Shown: positions 30,127-40,914 of the stretch, piece after piece
Numbering within the stretch: position 1 is the stretch's first letter
How the letters are laid out: every line of letters starts with the position of its first letter
Source: Neoalteromonas facilis
GTDB taxonomy: Bacteria; Pseudomonadota; Gammaproteobacteria; Enterobacterales; Alteromonadaceae
NCBI RefSeq assembly: GCF_002807665.1
Contig: NZ_PEAY01000001.1
Coordinates: 682,001-746,000, forward strand
Direction: 5' to 3'
Length of the DNA stretch: 64,000 nucleotides
The notes under the pieces: model-generated
The model's database searches: none
The model's input: only the letters and a program-made list of their open reading frames with translations
Told to the model about the DNA's origin: nothing
Translations under genes and position numbers: made by a program

Positions 30127-32174
30127 TGCTGCTTGCCAATAGCGTAACAATGTCTCCACAGCGTTTAGAGCGTAGTCTCTGCATGTTGCTGCTGGCAACG
30201 GCCTATGCACTAATCACGGCGACGCTGTTTACGCCATTGCTGATTTGGATTTCAATCCTAGCGGGTTGCGTTACGGTGATGCGTTATGTGCTGTTTTTTC
30301 GCCATGCGCATCAACCCATGTCAATGCGAAGTATCAATTTGCTCGCCGTTCTTGCGGCTATAGCGCTTGCTTGGTTTAGCCTGTCGTTGGGGCTATTGCT
30401 CACCATGGTGAACTTATTGGTCATGGCCTGCGCCTTCAAACTGATGCGAATAAATAACGACAAGGATATTCGCCAACTCGCGGCAACCCTACTCTTTTTA
30501 ACCGGCTGCGGCTTTATCTTTGAACAAGGTATTGTTCACTCAATCATTTATTTCAGTATTACGCTATTAATTCTGGTTGCGCTGTTTAGTTACAATGCAC
30601 CGAGTGTTCGTCTATCTAGCAATCTACGTTCGACAGGCCTGTTAGTCGGCCAAGCTTTACCAATAGCTGTATTGCTTTTTTTAGTACTGCCTCAACTTCC
30701 ACCACTGTGGCAAATGCCTACAGGAAAAGGCGCTAAAACCGGTCTCTCTGACTCGGTCACAGCGGGCGATTTCGCTGAACTTAGTCAATCGACTGAGCTG
30801 GCATTTCGGGCCATTTTCCCTGACACACCGCCTTCAAACTTTTACCGCTACTGGCGTGTCATGACACTTGAAAATTTTGATGGAAAAACTTGGTCAGTCA
30901 GTCCTTCAAGGCGGCAACTGAACCAACAATATCAACAGGTGGGACACGCCTTCTCTCCGGTCCTTGAAGGCGACTTTTTTGACTATGAAATCATTGCAGA
31001 GCCAAGTCATCAACGCTGGCTGTTCAGTTTAGATATTCCTAAAGCGACCACGAGCAACGACATCAGTATCCGCCACGGACATGAATACCAACTCATCGCT
31101 TCTCGCCCTTTAGTATCACCTTTCAGTTATCAAGTTCAGTCGTATTACACAATGCCACTGAATCAAACATTAGCCAGCGTAGATTCCCGCATAAATCTAC
31201 TTGTACCGAAAACTGGCAACCCTCAAACACGCGAATGGGTCGCAGAGCAACGTAAACTGTACCCAGACGACATGGCCTTTATTGAAAATATGCGTCAGTA
31301 TTTTCTTGATCAGAATTTTAGGTACACCTTAAAACCACAGCCCATGCCCAATGATCCGGTTGATCGCTTTTTGTTTGATCATAAAGCGGGCTTTTGCGCC
31401 CATTATGCCAGTGCATTTGCTTATACTTTACGCTTAGCCGGAATTCCTGCGCGGATGGTGACCGGCTATCAAGGGGGTGAAGAGCTAACCCCCAATGTGA
31501 TCAGCGTACATCAATATGATGCCCATGCTTGGGTTGAAGCTTGGCTGGATGAGCGCGGATGGTTACGCATTGACCCAACCGCCTGGGTATCGCCAGGGCG
31601 CATTGATTTTGGTTTAGAGCATGCAATGCGTGATGAAGGTAGTTTCCTTGAAGATTCTCCACTGTCACTAGCCCGACTAAAGAACATTGAGATGTTCAAC
31701 CAAATACGCATGTGGTTTGCGCAGTTGGATTATCAATGGAGCAAATGGATCCTTGGATTTGACAGCAAACAGCAATATGATTTGTTGAAACAGCTGTTTG
31801 GCGAATTAACCGCTAGCAAATTGAGCGCTATTGGCGTGGGTGTAGTGTTATTTATTGCGTTCTTGATGCTGCTCTACATATTGCCTCAACTGCGCAACCG
31901 ACCTAAAAATCCAATAGCTGATGAGTACCGCCGTAGCTGCGAATTAGTCGAGTTGTTGACGCGTGATCAGCGCAACATGCGTGGTGCAAACGATTACCTC
32001 AATGACATACGCACGCGCCTGCCACGCGATGTTCGCCAACTCTTCGCTGATATTACCTACGCCTATGTGCAGAACCAATACAAAAGTAGACAAACAGAAG
32101 ACGACCGATCAGTATGCCAAGGGCTCAAACTGAAGCGCAAACGCTTAGCTCGCGCAGTCAAGAAATACGCTTAG
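30123..32174 (+). CDS. TgpA-family membrane transglutaminase (DUF3488)
   Basis: A 683-residue membrane protein. The first 200 residues contain about five to six membrane segments. An extracytoplasmic transglutaminase core follows, with the catalytic triad Cys425 (AGFCAHYAS), His468 (DAHAWVEAW) and Asp484 (RIDPTAW). A final membrane segment lies at about 575-595, with a short cytoplasmic tail. This matches Pseudomonas TgpA, an essential periplasmic protein there. The chemical substrate (protein cross-linking or peptide hydrolysis) is not known. It is the last gene of the MoxR-DUF58-TgpA operon. Confidence 0.92.
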   Translation: MMLLANSVTMSPQRLERSLCMLLLATAYALITATLFTPLLIWISILAGCVTVMRYVLFFRHAHQPMSMRSINLLAVLAAIALAWFSLSLGLLLTMVNLLVMACAFKLMRINNDKDIRQLAATLLFLTGCGFIFEQGIVHSIIYFSITLLILVALFSYNAPSVRLSSNLRSTGLLVGQALPIAVLLFLVLPQLPPLWQMPTGKGAKTGLSDSVTAGDFAELSQSTELAFRAIFPDTPPSNFYRYWRVMTLENFDGKTWSVSPSRRQLNQQYQQVGHAFSPVLEGDFFDYEIIAEPSHQRWLFSLDIPKATTSNDISIRHGHEYQLIASRPLVSPFSYQVQSYYTMPLNQTLASVDSRINLLVPKTGNPQTREWVAEQRKLYPDDMAFIENMRQYFLDQNFRYTLKPQPMPNDPVDRFLFDHKAGFCAHYASAFAYTLRLAGIPARMVTGYQGGEELTPNVISVHQYDAHAWVEAWLDERGWLRIDPTAWVSPGRIDFGLEHAMRDEGSFLEDSPLSLARLKNIEMFNQIRMWFAQLDYQWSKWILGFDSKQQYDLLKQLFGELTASKLSAIGVGVVLFIAFLMLLYILPQLRNRPKNPIADEYRRSCELVELLTRDQRNMRGANDYLNDIRTRLPRDVRQLFADITYAYVQNQYKSRQTEDDRSVCQGLKLKRKRLARAVKKYA

Positions 32175-32216
32175 TATCCACGCCAATTGCACAGTCGTTT
32201 GCGTTTAAACAACCAT

Positions 32217-32247
32217 AAAAAAAGAGCCTCGAGAGGCCCTTTTTAAA
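32217..32247. terminator. Bidirectional terminator between tgpA-like gene and fusA2
   Basis: A GCCTC-GA-GAGGC hairpin with an A run on one side and a T run on the other. It ends the plus-strand MoxR operon and the minus-strand EF-G gene. Confidence 0.85.
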
Positions 32248-32273
32248 TTTAACACATAAACTGATTAGTCAGC

Positions 32274-34358
32274 TTACTTCTTCTCGTCACGTGCTTTAAC
32301 TTCCTCAATTACCTTCTCTGCCACGTTTTGTGGGCAAGGCAAGTAGTGGCTGAACTCCATTGAGAACTGACCACGACCAGAAGTCATAGTACGCAAGTGA
32401 CCGATATAACCGAACATTTCTGAAAGTGGTACGTCAGCTTTAATACGCACACCAGTTGCACCCGCTTCTTGGTCTTTGATCATACCGCGACGACGGTTCA
32501 AGTCACCGATTACATCACCAACGTGATCTTCTGGAGTGAACACGTCAACTTTCATGATTGGTTCAATCAATTGTGGAGATGCTTTAGGAATCGACTGACG
32601 GAATGCACCTTTCGCTGCGATTTCGAACGCAATTGCAGATGAGTCAACTGCGTGGAATCCACCGTCGTACAACTCAACTTCTACGTCTAGTACAGGGAAA
32701 CCAGCAAGAACACCTTGCTCCATCATAGACTTAAAGCCTTTTTCGATTGCAGGGAAGTACTCCTTAGGAACGTTACCACCAACAACCGTTGATTCAAACT
32801 TAAAGCCACTGCCAGGCTCACCTGGGCGGATGCGGTAATCAATTTTACCGAACTGACCAGAACCACCAGACTGCTTCTTGTGCGTGTAGCTATCTTCAAC
32901 TGGCTGAGTGATAGTTTCACGGTAAGCAACCTGAGGCTGACCTACGTTCAATTCAACGCCGTAAGTACGCTTCAAGATGTCTACTTTAATGTCTAAGTGA
33001 AGCTCACCCATACCTTTAAGGATGGTTTCACCTGAATCTTCGTCAGTTTCAACTTGGAAAGAAGGATCTTCTGCAACCATCTTACCAATCGCAATACCCA
33101 TCTTCTCAGTTGAACCTTTATCTTTTGGCGCAACTGCGATTGAGATCACTGGCTCTGGGAATACCATCGCTTCAAGTGTACATGGGTGCTTAGGATCACA
33201 TAGTGTGTGACCTGTTTGAACGTTCTTCATACCAACAACAGCTAGGATGTCACCTGCTTGCGCTGATGAAAGTTCAGTACGCTCATTAGCATGCATCTCA
33301 ACCATACGGCCAATACGCTCAGTTTTACCGGTAGCTGAGTTAAGGATGGTGTCACCCTTGTTAAGCTTACCTGAGTATATACGTACGAATGTTAATGCAC
33401 CGAAACGGTCGTCCATGATTTTGAACGCCAACATACGAAGTGGCTCATCAACAGATACTAGTGCGTGCTCGCCAGTCTCATTACCTTCTTCATCAGTCAA
33501 AGGTTGAGGTTCAACTTCTGTCGGGCTTGGTAGGTAATCTACAACCGCATCAAGAACGTTTTGAACACCTTTGTTTTTAAATGCTGAACCACAGAATGTT
33601 GGGAAGAAGTCTAGGTTGATTGTACCTTTACGGATACAACGCTTGATGTCTTCGATAGACGGCTCTTCGCCATCCATGTATGCCATCATTAGGTCGTCGT
33701 CTTGTTCAACCGCTGTTTCGATCAACTGTTCACGGTACTCTTCAACTTTGTCTACCATGTCAGCAGGAACATCTTGTACTTCGTAGTTTTCTGGAAGACC
33801 AGAGTCATCCCATACGTACGCTTTACGCTCTAGTACGTCAACAACACCAACGAAGTCATCTTCGATACCGATTGGCAATGTCATAACGAGTGGATTCGCA
33901 CCCAATACTTTCTTAACCTGACCAACAACGCGATAGAAATCCGCGCCCATACGGTCTAGTTTGTTAACGAAGATGATACGAGCTACTTCAGATTCGTTAG
34001 CATAACGCCAGTTAGTTTCTGACTGAGGTTCAACACCACCAGAACCACAGAATACACCAACACCACCGTCTAATACTTTAAGTGAACGGTATACTTCAAC
34101 AGTGAAGTCAACGTGTCCAGGAGTATCGATAATGTTGAAGCGGTGATCTTTCCAGAAACAGGTCGTTGCTGCTGACTGGATGGTAATACCACGCTCTGCT
34201 TCCTGCTCCATGAAGTCGGTTGTTGATTCACCGTCGTGTACCTCACCAGTTTTATGGATTTTACCGGTAAGTTTAAGAATACGTTCGGTCGTAGTGGTTT
34301 TTCCGGCATCAACGTGCGCGAAAATACCGATATTTCTGTATTTGGATAAGTCTGACAT
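32274..34358 (-). CDS. Elongation factor G, probable second copy (FusA2/FusB type)
   Basis: A translational GTPase of 694 residues with all EF-G domains. G motifs are [12 protein letters not shown] near residue 17, DTPGHVDF near 86 and NKLDRMGAD near 140; domain IV has [12 protein letters not shown]-like residues ([12 protein letters not shown]). It lacks the rpsL-rpsG-tuf neighbours of the main fusA. The N terminus ([18 protein letters not shown]) resembles the second EF-G found in Vibrio, Shewanella and relatives. It may act in ribosome recycling or as a backup translocase; the sequence does not tell. It stands alone between a strong terminator and rlmM. Confidence 0.9.
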   Translation of the reverse strand: MSDLSKYRNIGIFAHVDAGKTTTTERILKLTGKIHKTGEVHDGESTTDFMEQEAERGITIQSAATTCFWKDHRFNIIDTPGHVDFTVEVYRSLKVLDGGVGVFCGSGGVEPQSETNWRYANESEVARIIFVNKLDRMGADFYRVVGQVKKVLGANPLVMTLPIGIEDDFVGVVDVLERKAYVWDDSGLPENYEVQDVPADMVDKVEEYREQLIETAVEQDDDLMMAYMDGEEPSIEDIKRCIRKGTINLDFFPTFCGSAFKNKGVQNVLDAVVDYLPSPTEVEPQPLTDEEGNETGEHALVSVDEPLRMLAFKIMDDRFGALTFVRIYSGKLNKGDTILNSATGKTERIGRMVEMHANERTELSSAQAGDILAVVGMKNVQTGHTLCDPKHPCTLEAMVFPEPVISIAVAPKDKGSTEKMGIAIGKMVAEDPSFQVETDEDSGETILKGMGELHLDIKVDILKRTYGVELNVGQPQVAYRETITQPVEDSYTHKKQSGGSGQFGKIDYRIRPGEPGSGFKFESTVVGGNVPKEYFPAIEKGFKSMMEQGVLAGFPVLDVEVELYDGGFHAVDSSAIAFEIAAKGAFRQSIPKASPQLIEPIMKVDVFTPEDHVGDVIGDLNRRRGMIKDQEAGATGVRIKADVPLSEMFGYIGHLRTMTSGRGQFSMEFSHYLPCPQNVAEKVIEEVKARDEKK

Positions 34359-34399
34359 AGCCCTACTTCGTTATTGGTTCAAGGAAAAAAACGGCGGGG

Positions 34400-34405
34400 A
34401 TTATA
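34400..34405 (-). promoter_or_regulatory. Probable -10 box for the EF-G gene
   Basis: On the minus strand an exact TATAAT is followed by the GC-rich discriminator CCCCGCCG, a pattern of growth-rate-controlled promoters. It lies about 42 bases before the ATG. A clear -35 is not visible at 17 bases. Confidence 0.5.
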
Positions 34406-34494
34406 TAGGATTTCTGCATGACATTTATACTTTTTTTGCACTAAAACAGAAAAAAACTTGTCTATTCGCTGTAAAACCCCGAAATGGAGCGTGT

Positions 34495-35595
34495 TTATTC
34501 TTTCGGCATCACGCTCAAGGTGACTTCATCGCGGTTATGATAAAGTTGCTTGCATCGGATAATAAAACGCCCTTTCAACGCCGTTTTTAATTCACTCAGA
34601 AGCCCTGAAACAGTATCAAAACGTTTTTTCATTGGCAGTTTTAGGTTAAATATGGCGGCTTGCGCATAGCCCTTGATTAACCATGACTGCATCAATTGAG
34701 CCACCCTATCCGGACGTTCAATCATATCGCACACCAATAACTGAGCACTGCCATATTGCGGTTTGTATTTGAAACCATCTGCGGCAAAGTAACTGACTTG
34801 ACCTGTTTTCATCAAGGACTCAGCCATTGCGCCGTTATCAACAGCTTCAACGTGCATGCCTCGTTTAACTAGCTGATAAGTCCACCCGCCAGGGCAAGCT
34901 CCTAGATCCACCGCTCTGGCGCCTTCTCTGAACAACATTTGCTGTTGCTCCAGTGTGACTAAGTCCAAAATAGCCTCTTCTAACTTCAGCGTTGAACGGC
35001 TCGGCGCCTCATTAGGAAATTTCAAACGATGGATGCCATTGTGATAGGGACTATGTTGCTGAGGCAACGAATACCCTAGGAAGCATCGTGCGAAGTCGTC
35101 TATGAATACATGTAAACAAGGCATATCGTTACGCGCTGTTTTGCTCAGTAAGCCACGTTTACGCAAAGCTTGTCGTAACGGTACAGCAAATTTTTTGGCA
35201 AACCGCGCGACTTGCTTACCCGATTCCGTATCAGGGTATTCAACAACAGCCTGGCCAAACATAAACTTGCTTAAGTCTGTGCTTAAACCCTCGAGGTCAG
35301 CCTCTGCAATGCCATCGAGCACCGCCTCAACACGATGTTCACTGGGAAAGGGTTCGATAGTGCAAAATGAAACGAACAGTTGACGTGCAAAGATAATGTC
35401 GCTGACCGCGCATTGCTTAACAAAACGATGGGCTGAATCATCATGCAGTATAAACTGTACATATCCGTCTCCAGCCTTAGCCTGCGGATAACCATACACA
35501 CCCAATTGGGCAGTCATTTGGGTCAATTCCGCCGCCAAATCATTTTCATAACCGGCTCGGCAGTAGGCAAGTAACGAGCAATATTTAGTTGTCAT
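34495..35595 (-). CDS. rlmM: 23S rRNA C2498 2'-O-methyltransferase RlmM
   Basis: A SAM-dependent ribose methyltransferase acting on C2498 of 23S rRNA. The THUMP-like N-terminal half is followed by the Rossmann domain with DLGACPGGWTYQL near residue 220 and CDMIERPD. About 366 residues from the ATG at 35595, which overlaps ygdD by 11 bases; an in-frame upstream codon would overlap it further. The gcvA-ygdD-rlmM order matches E. coli, except for one extra hydrolase gene. Confidence 0.94.
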   Translation of the reverse strand: MTTKYCSLLAYCRAGYENDLAAELTQMTAQLGVYGYPQAKAGDGYVQFILHDDSAHRFVKQCAVSDIIFARQLFVSFCTIEPFPSEHRVEAVLDGIAEADLEGLSTDLSKFMFGQAVVEYPDTESGKQVARFAKKFAVPLRQALRKRGLLSKTARNDMPCLHVFIDDFARCFLGYSLPQQHSPYHNGIHRLKFPNEAPSRSTLKLEEAILDLVTLEQQQMLFREGARAVDLGACPGGWTYQLVKRGMHVEAVDNGAMAESLMKTGQVSYFAADGFKYKPQYGSAQLLVCDMIERPDRVAQLMQSWLIKGYAQAAIFNLKLPMKKRFDTVSGLLSELKTALKGRFIIRCKQLYHNRDEVTLSVMPKE

Positions 35596-36004
35596 TGATA
35601 TCCCTGTAACCACGCAATCCACACCACGTCAGGCATAGCCAGCCGGCAATAAAGGCCAAACCGCCTATGGGTGTTATCGGCCCCATAAAACGCCATTCAA
35701 ACAAACTCAATGCGTACAAGCTACCGCTGAACAGTACAACACCCAATAAGAACAAGCGCGCACTGTTAATCAGCAAAGTAGCCTGCTTTTGCCAATGAGG
35801 TTGCCCTGCCAATAGCACGCACAGAATAACTGCGATGCTATGGATAAATTGATACAAGACCGCTGTTTTAATTGTATTCAATGCTGTTACGCTGATATAT
35901 GCCTTAAGCCCGTGAGCCGCGAAAGCCCCCATCGCGACCGCCAGCATTGCGGCAGCTGCAGCAACAGCGAGAATTAACGCGCCTGTTTTACGTTGATTTA
36001 CCAT
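35585..36004 (-). CDS. ygdD: DUF423 membrane protein YgdD
   Basis: A 139-residue inner-membrane protein with four predicted helices. The first holds MGAFAAHGLKA, the family signature, and GPITPIGGLAFIAGW forms the last part. The start is ATG at 36004, overlapping the upstream hydrolase stop (ATGGTAA); a TTG four codons earlier is possible but less likely. Function is unknown. Its position between gcvA and rlmM is conserved in enterobacteria. Confidence 0.9.
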   Translation of the reverse strand: MVNQRKTGALILAVAAAAAMLAVAMGAFAAHGLKAYISVTALNTIKTAVLYQFIHSIAVILCVLLAGQPHWQKQATLLINSARLFLLGVVLFSGSLYALSLFEWRFMGPITPIGGLAFIAGWLCLTWCGLRGYRDINDN

Positions 36005-36645
36005 GCTGCTATCCAATCTGCGGCTTGCGCAATGTGCGCCTGCTGAGAAAAACCTGACGCTTTTCTCGGTTTAAAACTGTGATCGCCATCCGCTAACCAT
36101 AACAACGACACGATATCGGGTAATACTAGTTCGGAAACCAGTGATTGATTGCCAAATGTATCCCTTTCACCCTGCACAATTAACATGGGGCAGCGCAAAG
36201 TAGATAAGTGCTCGGTGCGTAACTTTTCGGGTTTACCGGGTGGGTGGAAAGGATAACCTAACGCAATAACACCGGCTAATGAAACATTTTCCGGGAGTAC
36301 AAGCTCATCGTCAGACGCCCATAGACTCGCGATACGCCCGCCCATCGATTTGCCACCAATATAAAAGGGAACGTCAGGGTCAAACGCACGACTTGAAGTC
36401 ACTTCTCCTATCGCGGTGGAAAATGCATCCAGCAACACAGGTGCCCTATCGGGAGGGCGCTTTTTCCCAAGCGCCTGAGCTTTTTGCATGTAGGGGAAAT
36501 CAAACAACCATGTTGTAACACCATTTTCACTGAGTTCACGGGCTATGTGTTGCATAAAATCCGATTGCATACCCGCCCCTGCACCATGGGCAAGCAATAC
36601 TTGCTTATGGATTGATTTCCCTTTTGGTACGTTAAAGCATTGCAT
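35998..36645 (-). CDS. Alpha/beta hydrolase, KANL3/Tex30-like
   Basis: A predicted serine hydrolase of 215 residues from the ATG at 36645 (a TTG codon precedes it). The oxyanion segment LAHGAGAGMQSDFM lies near residue 20, the nucleophile elbow GGKSMGGRI near 95, and QGERDTFG and DGDHSFKPR carry the likely acid and His. This set of motifs is that of the bacterial relatives of KANL3/Tex30. The substrate is unknown. It overlaps gcvA by 14 bases and ygdD by 7, so it is co-translated in that operon. Confidence 0.87.
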   Translation of the reverse strand: MQCFNVPKGKSIHKQVLLAHGAGAGMQSDFMQHIARELSENGVTTWLFDFPYMQKAQALGKKRPPDRAPVLLDAFSTAIGEVTSSRAFDPDVPFYIGGKSMGGRIASLWASDDELVLPENVSLAGVIALGYPFHPPGKPEKLRTEHLSTLRCPMLIVQGERDTFGNQSLVSELVLPDIVSLLWLADGDHSFKPRKASGFSQQAHIAQAADWIAAW

Positions 36646-37534
36646 CAATTTCTTGTTCTACCTCGTTATGGATCCACTCTCTGAACGCCGCTATTTTACC
36701 CAACTCGACTTGGCTTTCTTCACACACAAGGTAAAAGCTATCCTTACTTTTTATCTTTTCAGCAAACGGTGCGACTAAGCGCCCTGCATCGATTTCAGGG
36801 CGAGCCAGAATCGTATTCCCTAGTGCTATACCTTGGCCCAATGCAGCGGCCTGTAGCACCATCATTGAGTGACTAAACATTGGCCCTTGATTTACGTTAA
36901 CCCCTTTTACTGAAAACTGGCGTAAATAGTTACTCCACCCCTCACGGCTAGAATCATGCAAAAGGACGTGAAACTTTAAATCTTCTAGCACTTCAAGCGG
37001 CTTATTGCCCGTAAGCAACATAGGTGAACAGAGCGGCGTGAGGTATTCTGCATGCAACGGCTCAGCATGCAACCCCGACCAACGTCCTCGCCCATAATAA
37101 ACCGCGATATCTGTATCTGCTTGCAAAAACCCTTCGTCATGATCAACCGCCTTAATGCGCACATCAATATCGGGGTTTTGTATCGAGAAACGACTGATCC
37201 TGGGTATTAACCACTGACTGGCAAAGCTAGGCGGCGTTGCCACCGTGAGAGCACCTTTAGCGCCTTTAGCCAACAATCGTTCCGTCGCATCTTGCATATG
37301 CCGAAATGCTTCACGCAACTCTAAGTAATATCCCTGCCCTTCCTCTGTAAGCAATAGGGTGCGATTTTTACGCAAAAACAATTTCATGCTCAGATAATCT
37401 TCTAATGATTTTATCTGATGGCTCACAGCGGCCTGAGTAACAAATAATTCATCAGCAGCCTTAGTAAAACTTAGGTGTCTAGCGGCGGCCTCAAACGCTT
37501 TCAGTGCGTTTAACGGAGGTAAGCGACGGTTCAT
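36632..37534 (-). CDS. gcvA: LysR-type regulator GcvA
   Basis: A 300-residue LysR regulator. The winged helix-turn-helix lies at about 5-65 (LNALKAFEAAARHLSFTKAA, VTQAAVSHQIKSLE), and a periplasmic-binding-type effector domain follows. The sequence and the downstream ygdD-rlmM order both point to GcvA, which controls the glycine cleavage operon in E. coli. No gcvTHP genes are in the window. The regulon in this organism is inferred. Confidence 0.9.
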   Translation of the reverse strand: MNRRLPPLNALKAFEAAARHLSFTKAADELFVTQAAVSHQIKSLEDYLSMKLFLRKNRTLLLTEEGQGYYLELREAFRHMQDATERLLAKGAKGALTVATPPSFASQWLIPRISRFSIQNPDIDVRIKAVDHDEGFLQADTDIAVYYGRGRWSGLHAEPLHAEYLTPLCSPMLLTGNKPLEVLEDLKFHVLLHDSSREGWSNYLRQFSVKGVNVNQGPMFSHSMMVLQAAALGQGIALGNTILARPEIDAGRLVAPFAEKIKSKDSFYLVCEESQVELGKIAAFREWIHNEVEQEIDAML

Positions 37535-37758
37535 AGTTGTCTCAGAAAAGGTAAACGTGAAGATTATGCTACAAAAGGATTAGTTTTTCTAATCCAAAAT
37601 CTAAATTTTTGTCAATTTCGCTCCGCCAATATTTGAGTATAATTTGTTCAGGTTGTTTGATAACTCATTATTGATTAAGCATTTTTATTTTAATCAATTG
37701 TGAAAACAATCACAAATCGTTAACAAGTTTATTTAACTCAAGGTAGAGTAATTTCATC

Positions 37759-38052
37759 ATGAAAACCCTGTTCATTGCCATCAATTTAGTCGCGACTATT
37801 GTCACTAACACTGCATTTGCATCATCATCTGTAGATGCGTCAGATGTACGCCTGTTTGAAACGCAGGATATAACGCAACAGCTAGCCGCACAAATACGTC
37901 AAAACATCAAAAATATAGAAGCACCTTATATCCAGCAAACCGTTGCCAATGCGGTTAAGCAAGAAGAGCTTGCTCACGAGCTTAACACTCGCTTATCGCT
38001 AGCTAGGCAAACATTGCCACAAAATCAATTTAAGGTAGTGATTGGCGAATAA
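37759..38052 (+). CDS. Small exported protein of unknown function
   Basis: A 97-residue protein with a signal peptide of about 21 residues ending in AFA-SS. The mature part, about 75 residues, is helical and rich in Gln, Ala and Leu, with no Cys. AAGG lies about 15 bases before the ATG (poor spacing). I do not recognise the family. It stands alone, divergent from gcvA and convergent with kdsA. Confidence 0.7.
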   Translation: MKTLFIAINLVATIVTNTAFASSSVDASDVRLFETQDITQQLAAQIRQNIKNIEAPYIQQTVANAVKQEELAHELNTRLSLARQTLPQNQFKVVIGE

Positions 38053-38079
38053 TTAGCGATTTAATGGCGATAACGATGA

Positions 38080-39317
<1,238 letters not shown>

Positions 39318-39333
39318 AGCAAAACTCCTGAAT

Positions 39334-40896
39334 TTAATTAAGGCATGGATGAGCGGACTGGATCTTGACGATGTCATCCACACTGGCAAGCAGTAACTCG
39401 ACTAGCTCAGGATCAAAGTGTTTGCCACTTTGCGCCTGTATGTGCTCAACCACTTTTTCTAATGGCCAAGCGGGTTTATGCGGACGTTTATTGTAAAGTG
39501 CATCAAATACATCAGCCAGCGCGGTGATCCTCGCTTCCAATGAAATCTGATCCCCTTTTAAGCCATTGGGGTAGCCGGTTCCATCCCACCGCTCATGGTG
39601 CTGATAGGCTAATGTGGCCGCTAATTGGATAACCGGTCTGTCTGAGCCACTCAAAATGTCGTAACCGAACTTAGTGTGACGTTTAATGAGTTCTCTTTCT
39701 TCGCTAGAAAGCTCTTCCGGTTTTTGGATAATCGCGTGAGGGACTTTTGTACTGCCAATATCGTGCAAAGGCACTGCCATACTTAAACGTTCAATTTCTT
39801 GCTCTGAAAGTTTGGCGCTTTTACCAAGCAACTCGCAGATCAAACGAATGCGGCGTAATTGCTCACTGGTGGCTGTATCGTGTTCCATAGCCACACCCAA
39901 ACGTTCTATCACCTCTTGCTGAGTATCTTCTATATCGCGAGTTGATAAGACATTTTCAAATGCAAATTGAACGTTCTGCGCAAACACATCGATGAGTAAT
40001 TTATCGTTATAACTGAGCTTGCGCGGCAAACCAGATAAGTACAACAATGAACCGTGTCTGGATTTACTGTGGCAAAACGCGACTAAATGGTCTTCACCAT
40101 AGATGATCTCTTTCTTTTCTAGCGCTTCTCGACAGGTCGATAACTCTTTCTCGTTAATCACATCTTGCAGCTTTTTACCTTCATAATTGGCGTATTCACC
40201 ATTCCCAGCAAAGATAAATAACTCTTCAGAATCAGGGCGATTCATCGGTTGTGGTGTCGCTACTGCACTAGTGATATACGCAGCATCTTTAGAACAACCT
40301 AAGATAGAAGCCAACTGCTGCACTAAGCCTTGAATAAAGGTTTCCAATGAGCGCGCACAATATAAATCCGCAGACGCTTCAACAATTTTTTGTAATCCCG
40401 CCCGGTTTTCTTCGATGACTATAATGTCATTGAACGAACGTAATGCTGAAATGACGACGGTAAATAGTTTTTGTGCCGTTAATTCAGTCTTGGATTTGTA
40501 ATCATTGATATCGTAATTGATGATGACATCTTTCTCTGGCGCTTGGCCAGGCTGCCCTGTACGCAAAATGATACGGCAGAAATGATTGTGGATTTCATCG
40601 CGAATATACTCGGCAACTTTCAAGCCAGAGTCATCTTCTTCCATCACCACATCAAGCAACACCACAGCGATGTCATTGTGCTGCTTAAATACTTCTTTTG
40701 CTTCGGCACCTGAGTAAGCGCTGATGAAACTTAATCCTTTACCGTGAAAACTGAAATCACTCAGTGCGAGTTTAGTAACCGCGTGAACTTCCGGTTCATC
40801 GTCAACGATCAGTATTGTCCATGTACCACTGTCGGTTTCAATGGGAGGCAGTTCGGGTTCATCAGGATCATCAACAAATAACAGTTCGTCATTCAT
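39334..40896 (-). CDS. HD-GYP response regulator (REC-DUF3369-HD-GYP)
   Basis: A probable c-di-GMP phosphodiesterase of 520 residues. The receiver-like domain at about 28-150 has IVDDEPE and the phospho-acceptor Asp in VLLDVVME; a DUF3369 domain (about 180-320) resembles a degenerate GAF. The HD-GYP domain at about 330-515 has VPLHDIGSTKVP, KRHTKFGYDIL and HHERWDGTGYP. It would cleave c-di-GMP to pGpG or GMP, possibly under receiver phosphorylation. The gene sits inside the hemA-prfA-prmC-sirB2-kdsA operon, 18 bases after prmC, which is not the enterobacterial arrangement. Confidence 0.92.
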   Translation of the reverse strand: MNDELLFVDDPDEPELPPIETDSGTWTILIVDDEPEVHAVTKLALSDFSFHGKGLSFISAYSGAEAKEVFKQHNDIAVVLLDVVMEEDDSGLKVAEYIRDEIHNHFCRIILRTGQPGQAPEKDVIINYDINDYKSKTELTAQKLFTVVISALRSFNDIIVIEENRAGLQKIVEASADLYCARSLETFIQGLVQQLASILGCSKDAAYITSAVATPQPMNRPDSEELFIFAGNGEYANYEGKKLQDVINEKELSTCREALEKKEIIYGEDHLVAFCHSKSRHGSLLYLSGLPRKLSYNDKLLIDVFAQNVQFAFENVLSTRDIEDTQQEVIERLGVAMEHDTATSEQLRRIRLICELLGKSAKLSEQEIERLSMAVPLHDIGSTKVPHAIIQKPEELSSEERELIKRHTKFGYDILSGSDRPVIQLAATLAYQHHERWDGTGYPNGLKGDQISLEARITALADVFDALYNKRPHKPAWPLEKVVEHIQAQSGKHFDPELVELLLASVDDIVKIQSAHPCLN

Positions 40897-40914
40897 GCTA
40901 TATGCCTTTTATTA

